64,000 bases of DNA, from assembly GCA_016648135.1 (NCBI GenBank), contig JADDOH010001581.1, positions 23,991 to 87,990 of the forward strand. The letters run 5' to 3'. Positions 23,111-35,039 of the stretch are shown here, piece by piece. Position 1 is the first letter of the stretch; each line of letters opens with the position of its first letter. The position numbers and the translations under genes are program-made. Below the pieces are notes generated by a model. It was not told where the DNA came from and searched no databases. It was given only the letters and a program-made list of their open reading frames with translations. The DNA comes from Agrypnia vestita (lineage: Eukaryota; Arthropoda; Insecta; Trichoptera; Phryganeidae).

Positions 23111-24033
23111 TTAAGAATTCACCGTAAATATGAATATAGTTTTCTTTGTAAATTTACAAATATAATACATTTTTGTCGTAGACAAACAAACAGACGACAT
23201 TAAAAAAATCTGTTTATTTTTATCACAATCAGTTTTTTTTTTATCTTTTAAAGATACAAAATGTTTTTTAAGTGAGATTGCAAGTCAACATTTTTGGAGA
23301 TGACTGCTTTTAGAGATCTCCGCTTGAATCCACTAATTTGGACGGAGGCAAGCGAGTGGTTAGCGGCAACTATCTATCAAATGAAATCGGCATGGAAATA
23401 TACTGTGCTTGAAAAATTACAGTGTACATTATAATAAACACAAACCATATGTACAATTTCTGTACATTTTTGCAACACAAACGACGAGAGATGACACCCT
23501 ACTGAAAGCTGCAAACTTAATCCTCAAGGGAGTTTTAAAAAACCCTATGGAGTTGTACAAAAACAAACCTTAGTAGCAGTAGAATAACAAAATATACAGA
23601 AAATAATAAAAAACACAAATAATGAATTTTTCATCTTTAGCTAGCTTCATTACACTGTATTACCTAAATAACTACAGGCCATTTTATATTCATTTCACCG
23701 TCAAAATATTTCAGTTTTGAACAAATTTAGTCATTAATATATATCATCTGATTAAAATCATCTGCATTGTACAAGAATTTATATCCATTTTAACGATTTC
23801 CGCTTCCTATTATTATTTTAAGTGAATATCCTCTGCTAGATATTTTTTTGGTAAGAAATAAGGGTTTACAAATTTTACATACAAATTATACAGAATCACA
23901 GATAGATAAATTAGAAATTTTGGAAATAAGAAAAAGTGTAAATAGTAATTTCAAATATGTTTTATTATACTTTGTAATACACACACAATATGAGTTATTA
24001 AATTTTTTTTTTTTTTTTTTAATTAAAAAAATA

Positions 24034-24215
24034 GAGATGTGAACACGGAATACGTGTCACATCAATATTCTTACTATTTTCAAACTAAGCTAAGCGCTTG
24101 TACTATGAAAATAGGACTAACTTGCTAGTCTGGAGTGAGGATCGAACCCGCAACCTTTGGATCACGAGGCCAGTGTCCTAACCACAAGACCAACAAGCTA
24201 CTTACAACTATAGTT
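24034..24215 (-). mobile_element. tRNA-derived SINE, family 3, best copy
   Basis: On the minus strand it begins near 'tagcttgttggtcttgtgg' (A box), continues through the B box 'gcgggttcgatcctca', then 'agcaagttagtcctattttc', 'gcgcttagcttagtttg', and ends '...cacgtattccgtgttcacatc' plus an A/T tail. Copies: 2525-2690, 57083-57217, 57905-58078 (plus) and a worn one at 39334-39465. Confidence 0.8.
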
Positions 24216-24495
24216 TCGAGAGGAGCAGTCCCTCTCATCATCAGGTATAGATAAAACATATTTGAAATTATAATGTTGCACCACGAAGTATCTGCCAAAT
24301 CTTTCAATGATGTAAATAGTAAATTTAATATTTTAAATAACCAGGTCCTTTTCACAAATATTTATCTTTTAACTTTATTTTCATGTTAAGTAGGTATTTT
24401 ATTAGTATTCATTTTCCATTTATAATTGTTTTTTAATATTTTGATTGTCTATACTTCAATTTTTTAATTTAATTTTGTTAGTATACAATTGTATC

Positions 24496-24523
24496 CTGAC
24501 GAAGGGGCTATGGGTTCTGAAAC
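24496..24523 (+). ncRNA. Hammerhead-ribozyme-like core, degenerate
   Basis: CTGACGA at 24496-24502 and GAAAC at 24519-24523 frame a short hairpin-like stretch, followed by 'atgttg'. This is the CUGANGA...GAAA core arrangement of hammerhead motifs carried at the ends of Penelope-like elements. The putative stem is imperfect, so activity is doubtful. Confidence 0.3.
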
Positions 24524-24659
24524 ATGTTGATATTTTCAATATGAAAGTGGTGAAAACTAAGTTTATTTTTATTAATTATAAAAAACATGTATTTAATAAA
24601 CTTTAAAAACATTTTTTATATAAAATAAGAAAAAGACAAACATGAAAGGTTTTTTACTT

Positions 24660-24960
24660 TCTACATATTCTCCGCTTTCTATAAAAATACAATTATCATC
24701 TCGTCTTCTTCCTGTCACTGTAGAAACTCGTTGTCTAGGTAGGCTGTTGGGGTCGGCTCTTCTCGTTCTCTGGCCGCATGTTCTTCGGTGTGTCGCTTTC
24801 ACCTAGGCCATTTTTCTGCATGACATTTGTAGTCTTCCAGGAGTTTTTGATCTTCTGTCTGGAGGATGAATCTGGATGACTCTCGATGAAGCTCTAGAGA
24901 TGCCTGCTTTATAGTACGGTCAAGTGATATGGATTATCATTTATCTTGCGTACTAGAGGA
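24660..24960 (-). mobile_element. RTE-like LINE 3' end fragment
   Basis: Reverse complement of the 3' end of the LINE at 28690-29650; shared 'gagaagagccgacccca', 'cagcctac', 'ggcaatg'-type stretches. It is related to 1440-1705 of copy A, which occupies the matching relative position. Confidence 0.6.
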
Positions 24961-26517
24961 CGATTACCTTCCAGTAAATCCAGGAAAAGCTTTCTCTAGG
25001 TCTAGCTAGGTTCGATAAAGTTTTTGCAGCGACAGGGGCTCTGCAGAAGTTTTGAAAAAATATTGTTCTCTTCTCATAAAAGTAAAAGATTCTGGTTTCT
25101 ACTTAAATAAATACGAAATAATTGGGTTTAGAAAATATACAGAAATGATAGGAAATATAATATCAAATATGACTTACATGACCTTCAAATATGCCTAATT
25201 CGGTAGAAATATCGCCAAATTAAATGACCTTTTTAGGTGACTGGGGATCGAAAAAACAAGATGGAAGTTACGGCTAGTAAAGTTTTCACCTTTGAAGAAT
25301 TAAAAAGAATTTCTTGGTTTCAAATTTTTAAATATGTTAATTTTTGCCTAATTAATGATCAAATATGTCAAAAGGAGGAGAAAGAAATAAGTATTTTACC
25401 AAGGATTCGTGTACTTAAACAGTTTTATTTTGTTGTATACAAATGAATTCTAATTATTTTTATGTATCTCTGTGTTCGACCGCATCCCAGTAAGTGTTCA
25501 ATGTACCCTATATTTTGGTTGATATTGCCATATTCACTGTCTTTTTTACGTGATAATTTTAAAATATTTTAAATTATCAAGTAGAAGAATAAAAAAAGAA
25601 ATCCATCACCAGAGAATATTCCGAGTTCGAGTCCCGCATATGTCTACTACCACTGGTTAGAGAATATTCGACAAATTAACACGCATGTTTTTGACAAAAA
25701 TTAATTCAGTGAAATTAGTTATAAGATTTTATAGACTGGAAATGCATACAAGATAAAATAATCTATAAAAAGCGTTTGTGCTCATCCTAAATTGTATAAT
25801 GTCATATTTTTACAATTTTCTGAAATTATATTTATGAGAATTATGATGGCTATTAACATGCTAATGTATTTTTTATCTCGACAATCTGATGAATTATGAA
25901 ACTCGCGCAGCATTTATAATAATTTGAACCTTTTAAATCATTAGTATTCAAACATAAAAATTTCTTGCAGATTTTTATTGAGTTTTAGGATAGTCTGAGT
26001 ATAAGACCAGCAGCAACAAGATTCTTGAGAGACCATTTCAGGTATTTATTTGGAAGCCGCAAAGACATTGCTAATTTAATAGATATTTTAAATATTTACT
26101 TTTGAGAAATTTTAATCATTATTGTCACGAGATGGTAGGAGCGGAAGGAATTGCACGTAATGGTAGTTTTCACAAGCGTGAAGAGAGCCCATAGAAAGCG
26201 AAACCAGAGACAACAAGGTAGCGGTAATTCAGTGTGACCAAGTGACAATAATTAAGATAATATCCTACGTGCCATCACAAACAAGTATGTTCCCAGACGT
26301 GCGAATATTTTAAAACGAGTATAAAGTGTTTGGTAAACAAGTGATTACTGCGAGATATTGTAAAAAATAGAAAAGATCCAGTTAAATTTATATCCAGTGA
26401 TTTAAGTTAATTAATAAAACTTTAATAAATTTAAAGAAGTTGACTTTTCTCCGTAACAATCCCGTCACAATATCTATCATTTGTCCACTTACCTTTCTAA
26501 GGAAAACTTTGTACGAT

Positions 26518-26572
26518 GGAAAATCTTAAAACGATGGAAAATCTTAAAACGATGGAAAATCTTAAAACGATG
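26518..26572. repeat. 18-base tandem repeat, about three units
   Basis: Three nearly perfect units of 'acgatggaaaatcttaaa'. The corresponding place in copy A (about 3124-3140) has only one unit, so the array expanded after the segmental duplication (or contracted in copy A). Confidence 0.85.
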
Positions 26573-28151
26573 GAGTGAAGAATGAAAAATAATAGAACTG
26601 CAGGCTGCAGATAGAATTAAGAATGGATCGTTGAGGTGATTTGGTCATGTGGAAGGAAAGGATGTTGGGAATGGGAACTGAGAGATGCTGCGAAAGACCA
26701 GGGAAGACCACGTCTGTGTCAGTCAAACTTTAGTGGCATCATCTCCGTACACATCGCAAAGGTCGTCGGTATCGCATTATATATAGCCTTTACAAAATTC
26801 GGAAAGTAAACAATTCATTGATAGACTTAAAAAAATCATAATGCTTCACGACTGTTCGCTGGCTAGAACAAAATAATAGTTTTGAAACGGAGGGTATTTG
26901 TCAGTTCGGAGAATTTTTGTTTTGTAAATGCCATAAAAAAAGTCATTACTTTTGCATCAAACCAATATAAAAAATGATTAGAAGGAGAAAAAATATTTTT
27001 TTAACATTAACAGTACTACGAATGATCACAGTATATGCGTACGTATGTCAATAAAATCAAAGCACGAGGCGGATATTAGTATTTTGAAGTGTGTATTAAA
27101 TATGAACAGGTAACTAATCGAAGAGAATTATGATGAGAATAAGTACCCACTGCATCTGTAACTTTTTTCTTTTAATTTATTTTTATAAAATATTAATTTA
27201 AACTTTTTAATCTTTGTCAGATTAAATCTTGTAACCAATTTTGAATTACGTTAGAGCAGTGTTTCTTTTCTGAATACTTTTGACCTCAAAATTCAAACGT
27301 CAATAAATATTAATAATTAATAAAGGCCGCAGAGGTCACCGGCATATAAAATTTCCAATAATAAGCACATCAGCACGTGTATGATTTATATATAACAATA
27401 TTTGTTTTGAATTTTGTAAAATTAATGAATGATTATTGTATTATCATAAGTAGGTACATACATATATATATTTTTTTAATTCTTTTCAACAATAATAAAA
27501 ACGGTATACTTTTCTGAGATAGGAATTCTATAGCAACAGCAGACAAGAAGGAATAGTCTAGTTTGCTATTGAAACACATTTTTTTAAAAAGGATTAGTAT
27601 GTATTTATAAAAAAAACATTATTTTCTTTATGATGATTAAAAATACAAAGAAAATATATTAATTTAAATCACGCCACAATAGCCTCTTCTTAAAGGGTCT
27701 CTTCATAAGAATCAAAATATATGTGCGTTTTTATAATAAAATCATATTAAAACCCACTTATATCGTACAACAATATAATTTTTTGTTAAAATTAATAAAA
27801 CTACCACCCAATAAAAAATAAGTGGTAATTTTTTTTTTCTAATTTATATCCTTTTATTTGGATTTTTTTTCTTTATTTATTACATGATATTCATATGCCA
27901 TACTGCACAGCAGTTCTACGGCATTAATCGGCATTAAAAAATTTCGTAACATTTTTTAATACTTTCACCTTTTACTTGCACTTTACCTGCGGGATCGATA
28001 CCAGGTGCCTCTAAAGCCTTTTTGACATCGACTGTCAACCACGCTATCGTACTAACTTTTTTTTCTCCAGTAAACGTTTGTCCGACACAAAAAAGAAGAT
28101 GGTGTACTTATTGAGAAACGAAATAACTTATTATAAGAGAAAAACAACAAG

Positions 28152-28440
28152 AAAAACAAAACCATGTACAAGAAAAAAAGATGAAATAAGATTTCCATTC
28201 AAAAAGAAAAAAGATCGAAAACTTCTGTGATGTACAGTGGGATGAAGTTGTATGTGAGTCTGCCAGAGGATATTTGAGACGAAAAAAATATGAAAATTTT
28301 TAAGAAAAAGCTAAGAAAGTTTGTGATAAGTACTTTTGATTAGAAATTTGATACACTGATTTTTACAATGTATATATTAGGAAATATAAATGTTATTATA
28401 TTACCCATTTTAAGAATAAATAAATTTTTTTTTTTTTTTT
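28152..28440 (+). mobile_element. CR1/Jockey-like LINE 3' end, private to copy B
   Basis: Copy A reads straight through at about 5322 ('gagaaaaacaattaattttg'), whereas copy B has about 290 extra bases. Frames read GMKLYVSLPEDI and FKKKLRKFVIS, the extreme C-terminus of CR1/Jockey-type reverse transcriptases (G-x-K-L-Y-N-S-L-P then F-K-K-x-L). It ends in an (AATAAA)-T-rich stretch. A related end is at 37620-37800. Confidence 0.7.
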
Positions 28441-28689
28441 CAAAATTACCAAATTTCTACATGAATTTTAGGCTCTCAGATTGGTGCGACTAAAATAGAT
28501 TTTTTTTTTATTGATGCGAAAATTGGAAATTAAGCATTTATAGATATTTCATTTATTAATAAGTACATGATCTTCTTTTCTGTCATGAATATCGTATCTC
28601 AGTTACGGGGGAGAATCTTCATTAAAAAATACATAATCAGGTAATTTTTTTCAAAAATTTTCATATCAAATAATAGCTTAAAATAAACA

Positions 28690-29650
28690 TTAATTAGTAC
28701 CAAGAAAAATGCACATCAGGGAAATAACCTAAATTTCCAATTAAAGTAGAGGAATACCAAGGATCTGTCCTCAGCCCACTGCTATTCATGATGGTCATGA
28801 ATTATCTAACAATTCATGAAATGAATAGTATTCTCAAGATTATGCTCTTTGCAGATTATATAATACTGATATCTGATAACCATTGTGACTTGAAGAATAG
28901 CCTAGAAAGGTAGAAAAAGATCCTGGAGGGTTATGACCTAAAATTAGCAGAAAAAAGATAGAATATTGTACCTCCCATTTGAAGAATCAAATGTTGTAAC
29001 TCCTTTAATGCTACTGGATTGGAAAATATTAGCCAACTGTGATGCATTTTAGTATCTGGGCTCACTCATTCACAAAGATGGAAGGAGTGAAGCGGATGTT
29101 GACCGTAGAATAGATGCGAAATTTAGATCCCTAACAGGAATCTGGTGTGACGAAAATGCTTATAAAATTTAAAGGAAAGGTATACTAACTAGTCTATTGT
29201 TAGACAGTGATAGTGTACGGCTTTGAAAAATGTAAAAACGAAGAATAACTACTTGATCTGTGTAAAAACGGCAGAAATTCGAATGGTCGGCAGTAGCAAC
29301 ACTAAAAGATAGGATTGAAGGTTCAGGCATTTGTAGTAGCCTGGGTGTCACGGACATAAATAGCAAGCTGGAAGAATGATAGCTGAAATGGTCGAGGCAC
29401 ATAAGACGGAGACTAACAGAAAATAACAGATGGTGAAGCAAGCAATATCTGTCTTCATCAACAGTCATCCAGAGGAAGACCAAAGAACTCCTGTATGACT
29501 CAATGCTCCAAAATCCTACAGAAAAACGGCCTGGATGAAAGCGATACCCAGAACCGAAGAAGATACAGCCTCAAAACGAGAAGAGCCGACCCCAATAGCC
29601 TACTTAGGCAATGGGTTGGGACAGTGCGAGGAAGAAGAAGAAGAATTAGA
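28690..29650 (+). mobile_element. Degraded RTE-like LINE reverse transcriptase, copy B
   Basis: It is the duplicated partner of 5590-6490, with GSVLSPLLFM, LTIHEMNSILK, a FAD-x-I-box, then GSLIHKDGRSEADVDRR and the thumb. It keeps a little more of the reading frame than copy A but still has many stops. Confidence 0.8.
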
Positions 29651-30059
29651 GCCAATAAAAAAGAAAAAAAGAATCATCTCTTTGTAAAATAAAATAATCA
29701 CCCAATTACTACCTAAATTAATTCTTCCAAAATAGTGTAACCCATTAAGACATTTTTACACCTACATCTATTTTCACAATCTTTTTAGTACAATTTGTAC
29801 AAACGTACCGTTTAGCAGTTCAGTGGTTAGTATACCCGTCTATTACAGACAGATTGGTATTTATTTGAATGAATGCATGGATGTATTTTAGAATTAGATA
29901 AGCAAATTCGATTCATTGTTGTTAAAATACACTTGTGAGGCAGTGTAAAGTTTATTTGTTGTATAGGTATATTAAAAAATAGCCGTCAAAGCTAAAATTT
30001 CACTAAGATTCATTTCCAATATATACGAGATTCATTTAATTATTTGGCGCTGTCGACGT

Positions 30060-31854
30060 TCATCCAGTACTTTTAAATTTGTAGGTTGGTTGTAATTTTA
30101 AGATCAGATTAATACTACCGATTATTTTTGAAGTTTTTGAAACGGTCGCAGTAAAGTTGAAGAGCCACGTCGAAACGGGAAAATTATCGGGAAAGGTATC
30201 AAATGCCATTTCAAAGTTATCGATGTGTATGACTCCAACCTGAAAAATGAAATAAAATTTCGATCTCCTAATATTTATATTACAATTGTCAATTCCGTAA
30301 GTTGCACATTCAATTTTTTTTCAAAGTGTACGCAGAGTGCGTGCGCCTTAGTTACTTAGTTTTATACTTGAATAGATTTAAAAAATACTATAGTTACCAC
30401 TGGGCACTTGTCAGGAAGGTTGCTGTATTTTTGAACAGCTCGGAGTCCAAACCATTGCAGCGGCTTATTAAAGATATCGCAGACTTTGTCCTTAACTTGT
30501 ACAAAGCTCTGCTTGAATACATTGTCTTTTAATTCAAATGATGTGAATGCTATCTGAAACGAGAGAAACACTTAAACTGATGTATATCAATATATGTAAG
30601 AATTATATATCTTCTGGATTAGAACAGGAAACTTGGCATGGTGACTCATGGTCTCAAAAGTATAATAGTAGAATTGTTCTTGTTTATTTAATTACACCAC
30701 CGAAATATTAGGTACTTCATATATTATATGAATATTAGTACGTAATACGAAAATCTGAAGTCTAACAATCATTTCAATGTACCGGTGTGCGATGGTTGAT
30801 AATTCTGGTCATGAGTCACATAGCAAATCTACAGCATTCATAATGTTCTGTTCTATGTAACAAAATATGTATGTAATTTATTCATATGTAACATAACCTT
30901 AAAAAATACCGCGACCCATTTTGAATAACGAAAAATTTATTGTTAATGTACCTATTGCAACACACTGACGATTCAGCCAATGAAATAGTTTCATTATTAA
31001 AACTTTATACTTTGATTTTAATATCAGAGATTATTGAAGAAATCCCCGTTTCCAGTAAAAATCCATAAAAAAAACTTTTTGTTTATTTTTCGTACTTTTT
31101 ATTAATTGTTGTATCACGTTTTAATTTTTTTAATATAAAGGAAAAAAATGTATCCCGCTGTATTTTTTATGTGTATATACTACTAATAAAAAATAGTATT
31201 TTTCTTTTTGGAAATCGAAATTGGTTATCCAATTGCGCCTGGTTAAATGCATATCCGTCGATCATTGTCTTGGGTATGCATTGTTATAAGGTGTGATGAC
31301 ATGTTATTATTCTTTATTTGTCATGTTAACTTTTACGATACGCAAGGAAATTCGCGATTCACTAGGGTACCTGCATAATACAGCATTATACGTGATATAA
31401 TAAAATCGCCAGCAATTTCAACTATATCATCAGGACAATCGTTATTAAATAACTGTATAGATTGAAAAAATGCGATTAGATAACAATAGCGCGGTGTATT
31501 AGATGAATTTGTGTATTAAAAAATACAGAAAAAACTGTTATTAAATTGAAGCCTCAATATAATATAATTGAATTTTTTTTAATACTAATGCCATATATTA
31601 TATTAATGATAGCAGGAGCGAGCTGAATCCTCAATAAAATATTGGTATGAAAATAACATTTGGAGTAGGACTGTGAAAACAGATGAAGAACTCACAGTTA
31701 CATTATTAGTCCAAGGTTGTAGGATATTTATGCTGGAATTTAACAAGTAGTCAGAACCTCTGCTTATTCTGGCCACTGTAGCTCTTGCGTCTCTTACGTA
31801 TTGGGGATCCGTATATTCTATTAACAATCGTTGTAAAATAACTTTATTGCGTCT
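30060..31854 (-). CDS. DUF1091-like secreted protein gene B (exons 2-4)
   Basis: Minus-strand exons: exon 2 31696-31854 (acceptor 'tttccag', donor ACT|gtgagt), exon 3 30398-30553 (acceptor 'cgtttcag', donor GTG|gtaact), exon 4 30060-30239 (acceptor 'ttttcag', 59 codons plus TGA). All joins are phase 0. The joined frame gives about 164 residues: YVRDARATVARISRGSDYLL, NNVT, then SFELKDN, KDKVCD, SNLPDKCPV-VGVIHIDNF, FPDNFPVSTWLFNFT. The spacing of D-x-C, SN-x-P-x-KCP, G-x-x-x-x-x-N and the closing P-x-x-x-P-x-x-x-W fits DUF1091, whose members are small secreted or lumenal insect proteins with an MD-2-like lipid-binding fold; the ligand is unknown. Exon 2 is identical to that of gene A at DNA level, exon 3 differs at a handful of bases. 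The tail QPTYKFKSTG is added because CAA replaces the gene A stop. A signal-peptide exon is required upstream; the ORF at 32188-32451 is a candidate. Confidence 0.68.
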
Positions 31855-32099
31855 CTGGAAATAAAAAAAGATTTGAAAATTATCTGCTTCACTTTTGACC
31901 TAAATATTTCCGATATACTGATGCACTGTGTGCCATTCTTAAAACAAAATTTGAAAGTGGCATTATAGATACATATATAATTATTTGATAATTTCTCTTC
32001 TTCAATAATTCTTTGGTGATTCTCCATTCAAGTAGTTACTTGTCAATCTCTCACACTTCCAACACAACTGTAGCCACGCCCCCGTTCAAAAATTTACTT

Positions 32100-32170
32100 G
32101 TCCAACAAAATTTATTTGTCTGACGAAGATACAGTGGAATCGAAACCGGTAGACGTAAAGTTACTCCAAG
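32100..32170 (+). ncRNA. Hammerhead-like core in a Penelope-like remnant
   Basis: CTGACGA at 32120-32126 and GAAAC at 32142-32146, followed by CGGT, occur directly beyond the copy B border. The stem between them is weak. The remnant spans about 32030-32190 and separates the duplicated block from the next ORF. Confidence 0.35.
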
Positions 32171-32187
32171 TGGTTTATACAAAGATT

Positions 32188-32451
32188 TTAGTTAATTAAA
32201 TAATAATTATGTCCAACCATAAAATTAACGCTATTAATGCCGAATTGAGTGGCGAAAGTGTAAGGCTGATGTGGGAACACTTGCTCATAAAACGGCCCTG
32301 GATGTGTGGTAGGGCCCTGTTCACTGTCTACATTGACTACTGACCACATACGAAGAACGTCAACGAGTCTCGTAGCAAAAAAAACATAACCTCCAATGAA
32401 TACACATGTCAATAACCTTTCTGCCAGCATGATTATGTATTTGTATACCAA
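32188..32451 (-). CDS. Unrecognised ORF with signal-peptide-like start; possible exon 1 of gene B
   Basis: The minus-strand frame from the internal Met (at 32427) starts MLAERLLTCVFIGGYVFFA, a hydrophobic stretch like a secretion signal or membrane anchor, followed by RLVDVLRMWSVVNV and a Pro/His-rich part with HPGPFYEQVFPHQPYTFA. It lies 0.3 kb upstream of exon 2 of gene B on the same strand, where a signal-peptide exon is expected. No strong GTRAGT donor is seen: the phase-0 candidates are weak (TCA|gtagtc, AAT|gtagac). It has no homology I recognise and is outside the duplicated block, so gene A has no equivalent next to it. It could also be an independent short gene. Confidence 0.3.
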   Translation of the reverse strand: MVYKYIIMLAERLLTCVFIGGYVFFATRLVDVLRMWSVVNVDSEQGPTTHPGPFYEQVFPHQPYTFATQFGINSVNFMVGHNYYLIN

Positions 32452-32459
32452 AAAAATTT

Positions 32460-35030
32460 AATATAAAAAAAGAGTCCGGATTATTGGAAAACAATGAATC
32501 TGTAACTCTTCAAATATAAGGTGGGCTCTTACGGTATTAATATACATTACAGTATTCTTTGAGGCAATAATTTTTTTGCCCAATATTTATTTGTAACTTT
32601 TTAATTTTTAACATTTAAATATAAGTATGTTTTTTATTTAAATATTTTTACAGTAATATTTACTACTTTTTAATTTAATTTAATTTTTTTTAATTTACTA
32701 CTTTTTGTCTTAATCTAACTCAGGGTACTTAATCACTGCGGTAGGAAACTAGCACCATCTTATGGTGAGCTCATTAATTTGTTTCCTATAAAAAACTTTG
32801 ATTAATTTTTAATGATGGATTAATCGTTTAATTAATGATTCAAGTATTGTGATCGAGAATACGTCTGTGTACAAAATTTTAGCTCGATTGGTCATTGGGA
32901 GGCGGGTGAAATATCGATTATAATATTTCGTCCAGATAAACAGACAAACAGGTGAAGCAAATATAAGCGTGGTAAAGAGTTATGTAAGATGAGTAATATG
33001 TAGGTTTATATATATATATATATTTATTGGAAAATGAAAATTTCTTACTTTAACTGTGTTTTCAACCACAGAGCAACACGTAAAGAAGATAATTAAATAA
33101 ACAAGTAGACGTACCATTTTGGACTGGCTATGATGCTCTAAATAATTAAACAGATCGCTGCGAAAATTTATTGCAACATATATTTATAATTTTAAACTTA
33201 ACTACTTTTAAATTACGTCTATTTTATTATGACCAAAATGAGTTGATAAAAATCAATAGACTACAATAATTCTACGGTTTAGGATAAAACTGAAAAAGTG
33301 ACAATCTCGCTCTTTTCAAATATTATTTTTGAAATTTTTTCCTTTTTCTTTCTTGTATAATAATTCCTTCCGGTACTGGTAGAGGGAATCACGTAGATTT
33401 TATTTATGCGTTTTTATATTTTCAGATTCGATAAGGTAAGAGAAGATGAATGAAGAAGCAATTTTGCTTTAATGAGATTACTTATTTTTATAATTTATTG
33501 CTTTTATTGAGTTTTCCAGGCCATGTCGAAGAAAATGCATTAAAATTTACTTGATAATACTTCATGAGACAAGGTAATATTTCTATCGAGATCTTCTTGA
33601 AATGTATTCGATTACATTTGCATATAATGAATTAATTTTATAATTGATCAAACTTGCAAACAAACAAAAATGCGGACATTTTTTCATAAAAATATTTTAT
33701 TAATACATTTTCATGAAATGAATATCTATTCTCTAACAAAATCTGACATATGCACCTTTTGACATAGGTTTGATTTATGTTTTGATGATTATTTGATGAC
33801 ATTATATTTATCCATTTAAACACAGATGCATAGATCACAGACGTATGAAATCTACTGAACTGACTATGATTATGTATGCAGCAATTATTCGTAGTATACA
33901 TATATCGTCCGTTTAGAGGTGAAACTTACTCAGAGACATTGGGGTTTGATATTAAAATTATTGAAAATATTCAAATTATGAGTTTTACCACTAAATAACT
34001 ATAAATAGACACGGAATATTCACATACCGTATTTTACCTGGAATAGAGATGGAAAATATAAATATGAATATTTGTATTGCGGTTATTGAGTTTTACCTCC
34101 AAAGGGACGATATATTCTTCTGCGCTAGCCAGTTTTAAGTAAACATTCTTCATACTTCATTTTTTATAGTTTTTTTACATATAAAAGGTGTTTCGTTATA
34201 CAGGGTGTAGCAGAACTTAGTCCACATTACTGTTACATTAGGTTACTGGTATATTCCGGCCTAAAATGTGAACCGAAAATGACATAAATGTTTTCCTTTT
34301 TAATATCGCACCCCAAGTGCGATACTACCACAATTTCGAAATATGCATTATGAGGGCTTAAAGTTTTTTTACTCTCCCAGATAAAATAATTATTTTAGCA
34401 TTAAGAGTGATTCTTTTGCATACCAGCATGACAAAATATCATTATAGTTTTCATATTTCTTATAATTGCACTCAAATTAAAGAAAGATGTATCAAATACA
34501 AATGTATAGCTTTTGATTGCAAAACAATAATGGAAAGTCACACAGAGATGATCTTTTAATACGTTTTATAACTAATGACGCACAAAAATATGTCATTCTT
34601 AAGTCAAAACTTATTTTATGTGAGGTGATAGGGTACGAAAAAAAAAGATTTTATCTCTAATACCCACCATTATAAATTAAAGATCTTCGCTGTTAAAGAG
34701 TGATGACATCATAATATTAATAATAACTCAATAGGTATATAGGACACGAATCGTTTTATATCTTTTTATCTCATTAGTAATTAATTTTCATGGTTGCATT
34801 CATGGTAGAGCAGTGGTTATTAGTGATCCTGATGGAAACCATAGCGAAAAACTATGATGTCAACGACACCACGATTTCCATTTCAATCTGGAGCATTTCA
34901 ATGAAGCTTTCTGAAGAGAGCCATTTTAAAGAATATATTTATTTATTTATCTTAAAATTATTACGTGTTGGTTGAAAAAAAAGCCACTCATTGCTTGCAG
35001 ACTTTCCCGAATCCATCTGTTTTGTGCCTT
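32460..35030. other. AT-rich stretch, no gene recognised
   Basis: I see no coding sequence with recognisable homology. Noticed: a (TA)n run at 33011-33029; 'tacagggtgtagcagaactt' at 34200, which looks like a transposon terminus; only short ORFs such as 33638-33901 minus. Confidence 0.5.
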
Positions 35031-35039
35031 CTGGGGTAT

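Larger units (their letters stand above)
23594..32028. repeat. Segmental duplication, copy B
   Basis: It is the direct-orientation counterpart of 1-8718. The left border in this copy appears at about 23591 ('aaaatatacagaaaataat'), and the right border is at 32028, after which a Penelope-like remnant starts. Insertions private to copy B include a SINE at 24034-24215, a LINE 3' end at 28152-28440 and about 150 bases at 29902-30050. Copy B carries gene B with intact exons and a read-through of the copy A stop codon. Confidence 0.85.
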
